From assembly GCA_963734275.1 (NCBI GenBank), contig CAVTGO010000013.1, positions 496,001-560,000 on the forward strand: 64,000 nt of DNA, read 5' to 3'. The notes under the pieces are model-generated. The model ran no database searches. It was not told the DNA's origin and worked only from the letters and a program-made list of their open reading frames with translations. The position numbers and the translations under genes were made by a program. This document shows, one piece after another, positions 61,936 to 64,000 of this stretch. Origin of the DNA: CAVTGO01 sp963734275 (GTDB lineage: Bacteria; Actinomycetota; UBA4738; HRBIN12). Every line of letters begins with the position of its first letter. Position 1 is the first letter of the stretch.

Positions 61936-64000
<2,065 letters not shown>

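Overview
The window is 64 kb of high-GC DNA, densely coded on both strands, with many GTG and TTG starts and short or overlapping gene junctions. The gene set (a complete F420 cofactor cluster, an F420-dependent luciferase-like oxidoreductase, crotonyl-CoA carboxylase/reductase, GTP-type PEP carboxykinase, ClpS, a c-di-AMP riboswitch in front of a cell-wall gene, no rRNA or tRNA) points to an actinobacterium, most likely a soil Thermoleophilia (Solirubrobacterales/Gaiellales-like). That placement is inference from gene content. Many genes are split by single-base frameshifts that cluster in parts of the window, so this is probably a long-read or metagenome assembly with residual indels, not a genome full of pseudogenes.

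Layout. 0-4.5 kb: end of a DUF429 gene, cystathionine beta-synthase, a convergent pair of c-di-GMP response regulators, and a urocanate hydratase that stops abruptly at about 4,530, where an unrelated membrane-protein gene on the other strand begins (a probable misjoin or deletion). 4.5-7.4 kb: that membrane protein, a small coiled-coil membrane protein, and an SDR plus HMG-CoA lyase operon. 7.4-15.8 kb: a cytochrome P450, then the F420 genes fno-cofD-cofC-cofE, an FG-GAP repeat fragment, a zinc alcohol dehydrogenase and the bifunctional FO synthase fbiC. 15.8-22.7 kb: pyrophosphatase, aquaporin, YgfZ, an acyltransferase, a lipoprotein, and a MarR regulator with its MFS exporter. 22.7-30 kb: ccr, small alpha+beta proteins, a ClpS/MBL pair, the methylmalonyl-CoA mutase large subunit and a secreted TAP-type hydrolase. 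30-37 kb: SGNH hydrolase, secreted protein, membrane HD-GYP protein, LLM oxidoreductase, MoaA, a Cys-pair protein and a membrane protein. 36.9-42.2 kb: pckG, then mesaconyl-CoA hydratase-like, SCP2 and acyl-CoA dehydrogenase genes divergent from a malyl-CoA lyase. 42-49 kb: secreted proteins, two peptidoglycan hydrolases, and a SucCD-like/ferredoxin operon. 49-57 kb: acyl-CoA synthetase, three methyltransferases (one fused to CBS domains), a class III aminotransferase, a YyaL-type thioredoxin-fold protein, GNAT and aldo/keto reductase. 57.9-64 kb: glutamine synthetase, HxlR/carboxymuconolactone decarboxylase operon, a riboswitch-controlled PG-binding/RlpA protein, a DksA/TraR-like protein and aconitase, which runs off the right end.

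How they fit together. Ccr, MaoC, acyl-CoA dehydrogenase and malyl-CoA lyase resemble the actinobacterial ethylmalonyl-CoA gene set; with the mutase, the SucCD-like ligase, PEPCK and aconitase they suggest acetyl-CoA/propionyl-CoA assimilation feeding gluconeogenesis. The F420 block would make and reduce the cofactor used by the LLM enzyme. Second-messenger signalling is represented by REC-GGDEF, REC-EAL and HD-GYP proteins (c-di-GMP) and by the c-di-AMP riboswitch on a cell-wall gene.
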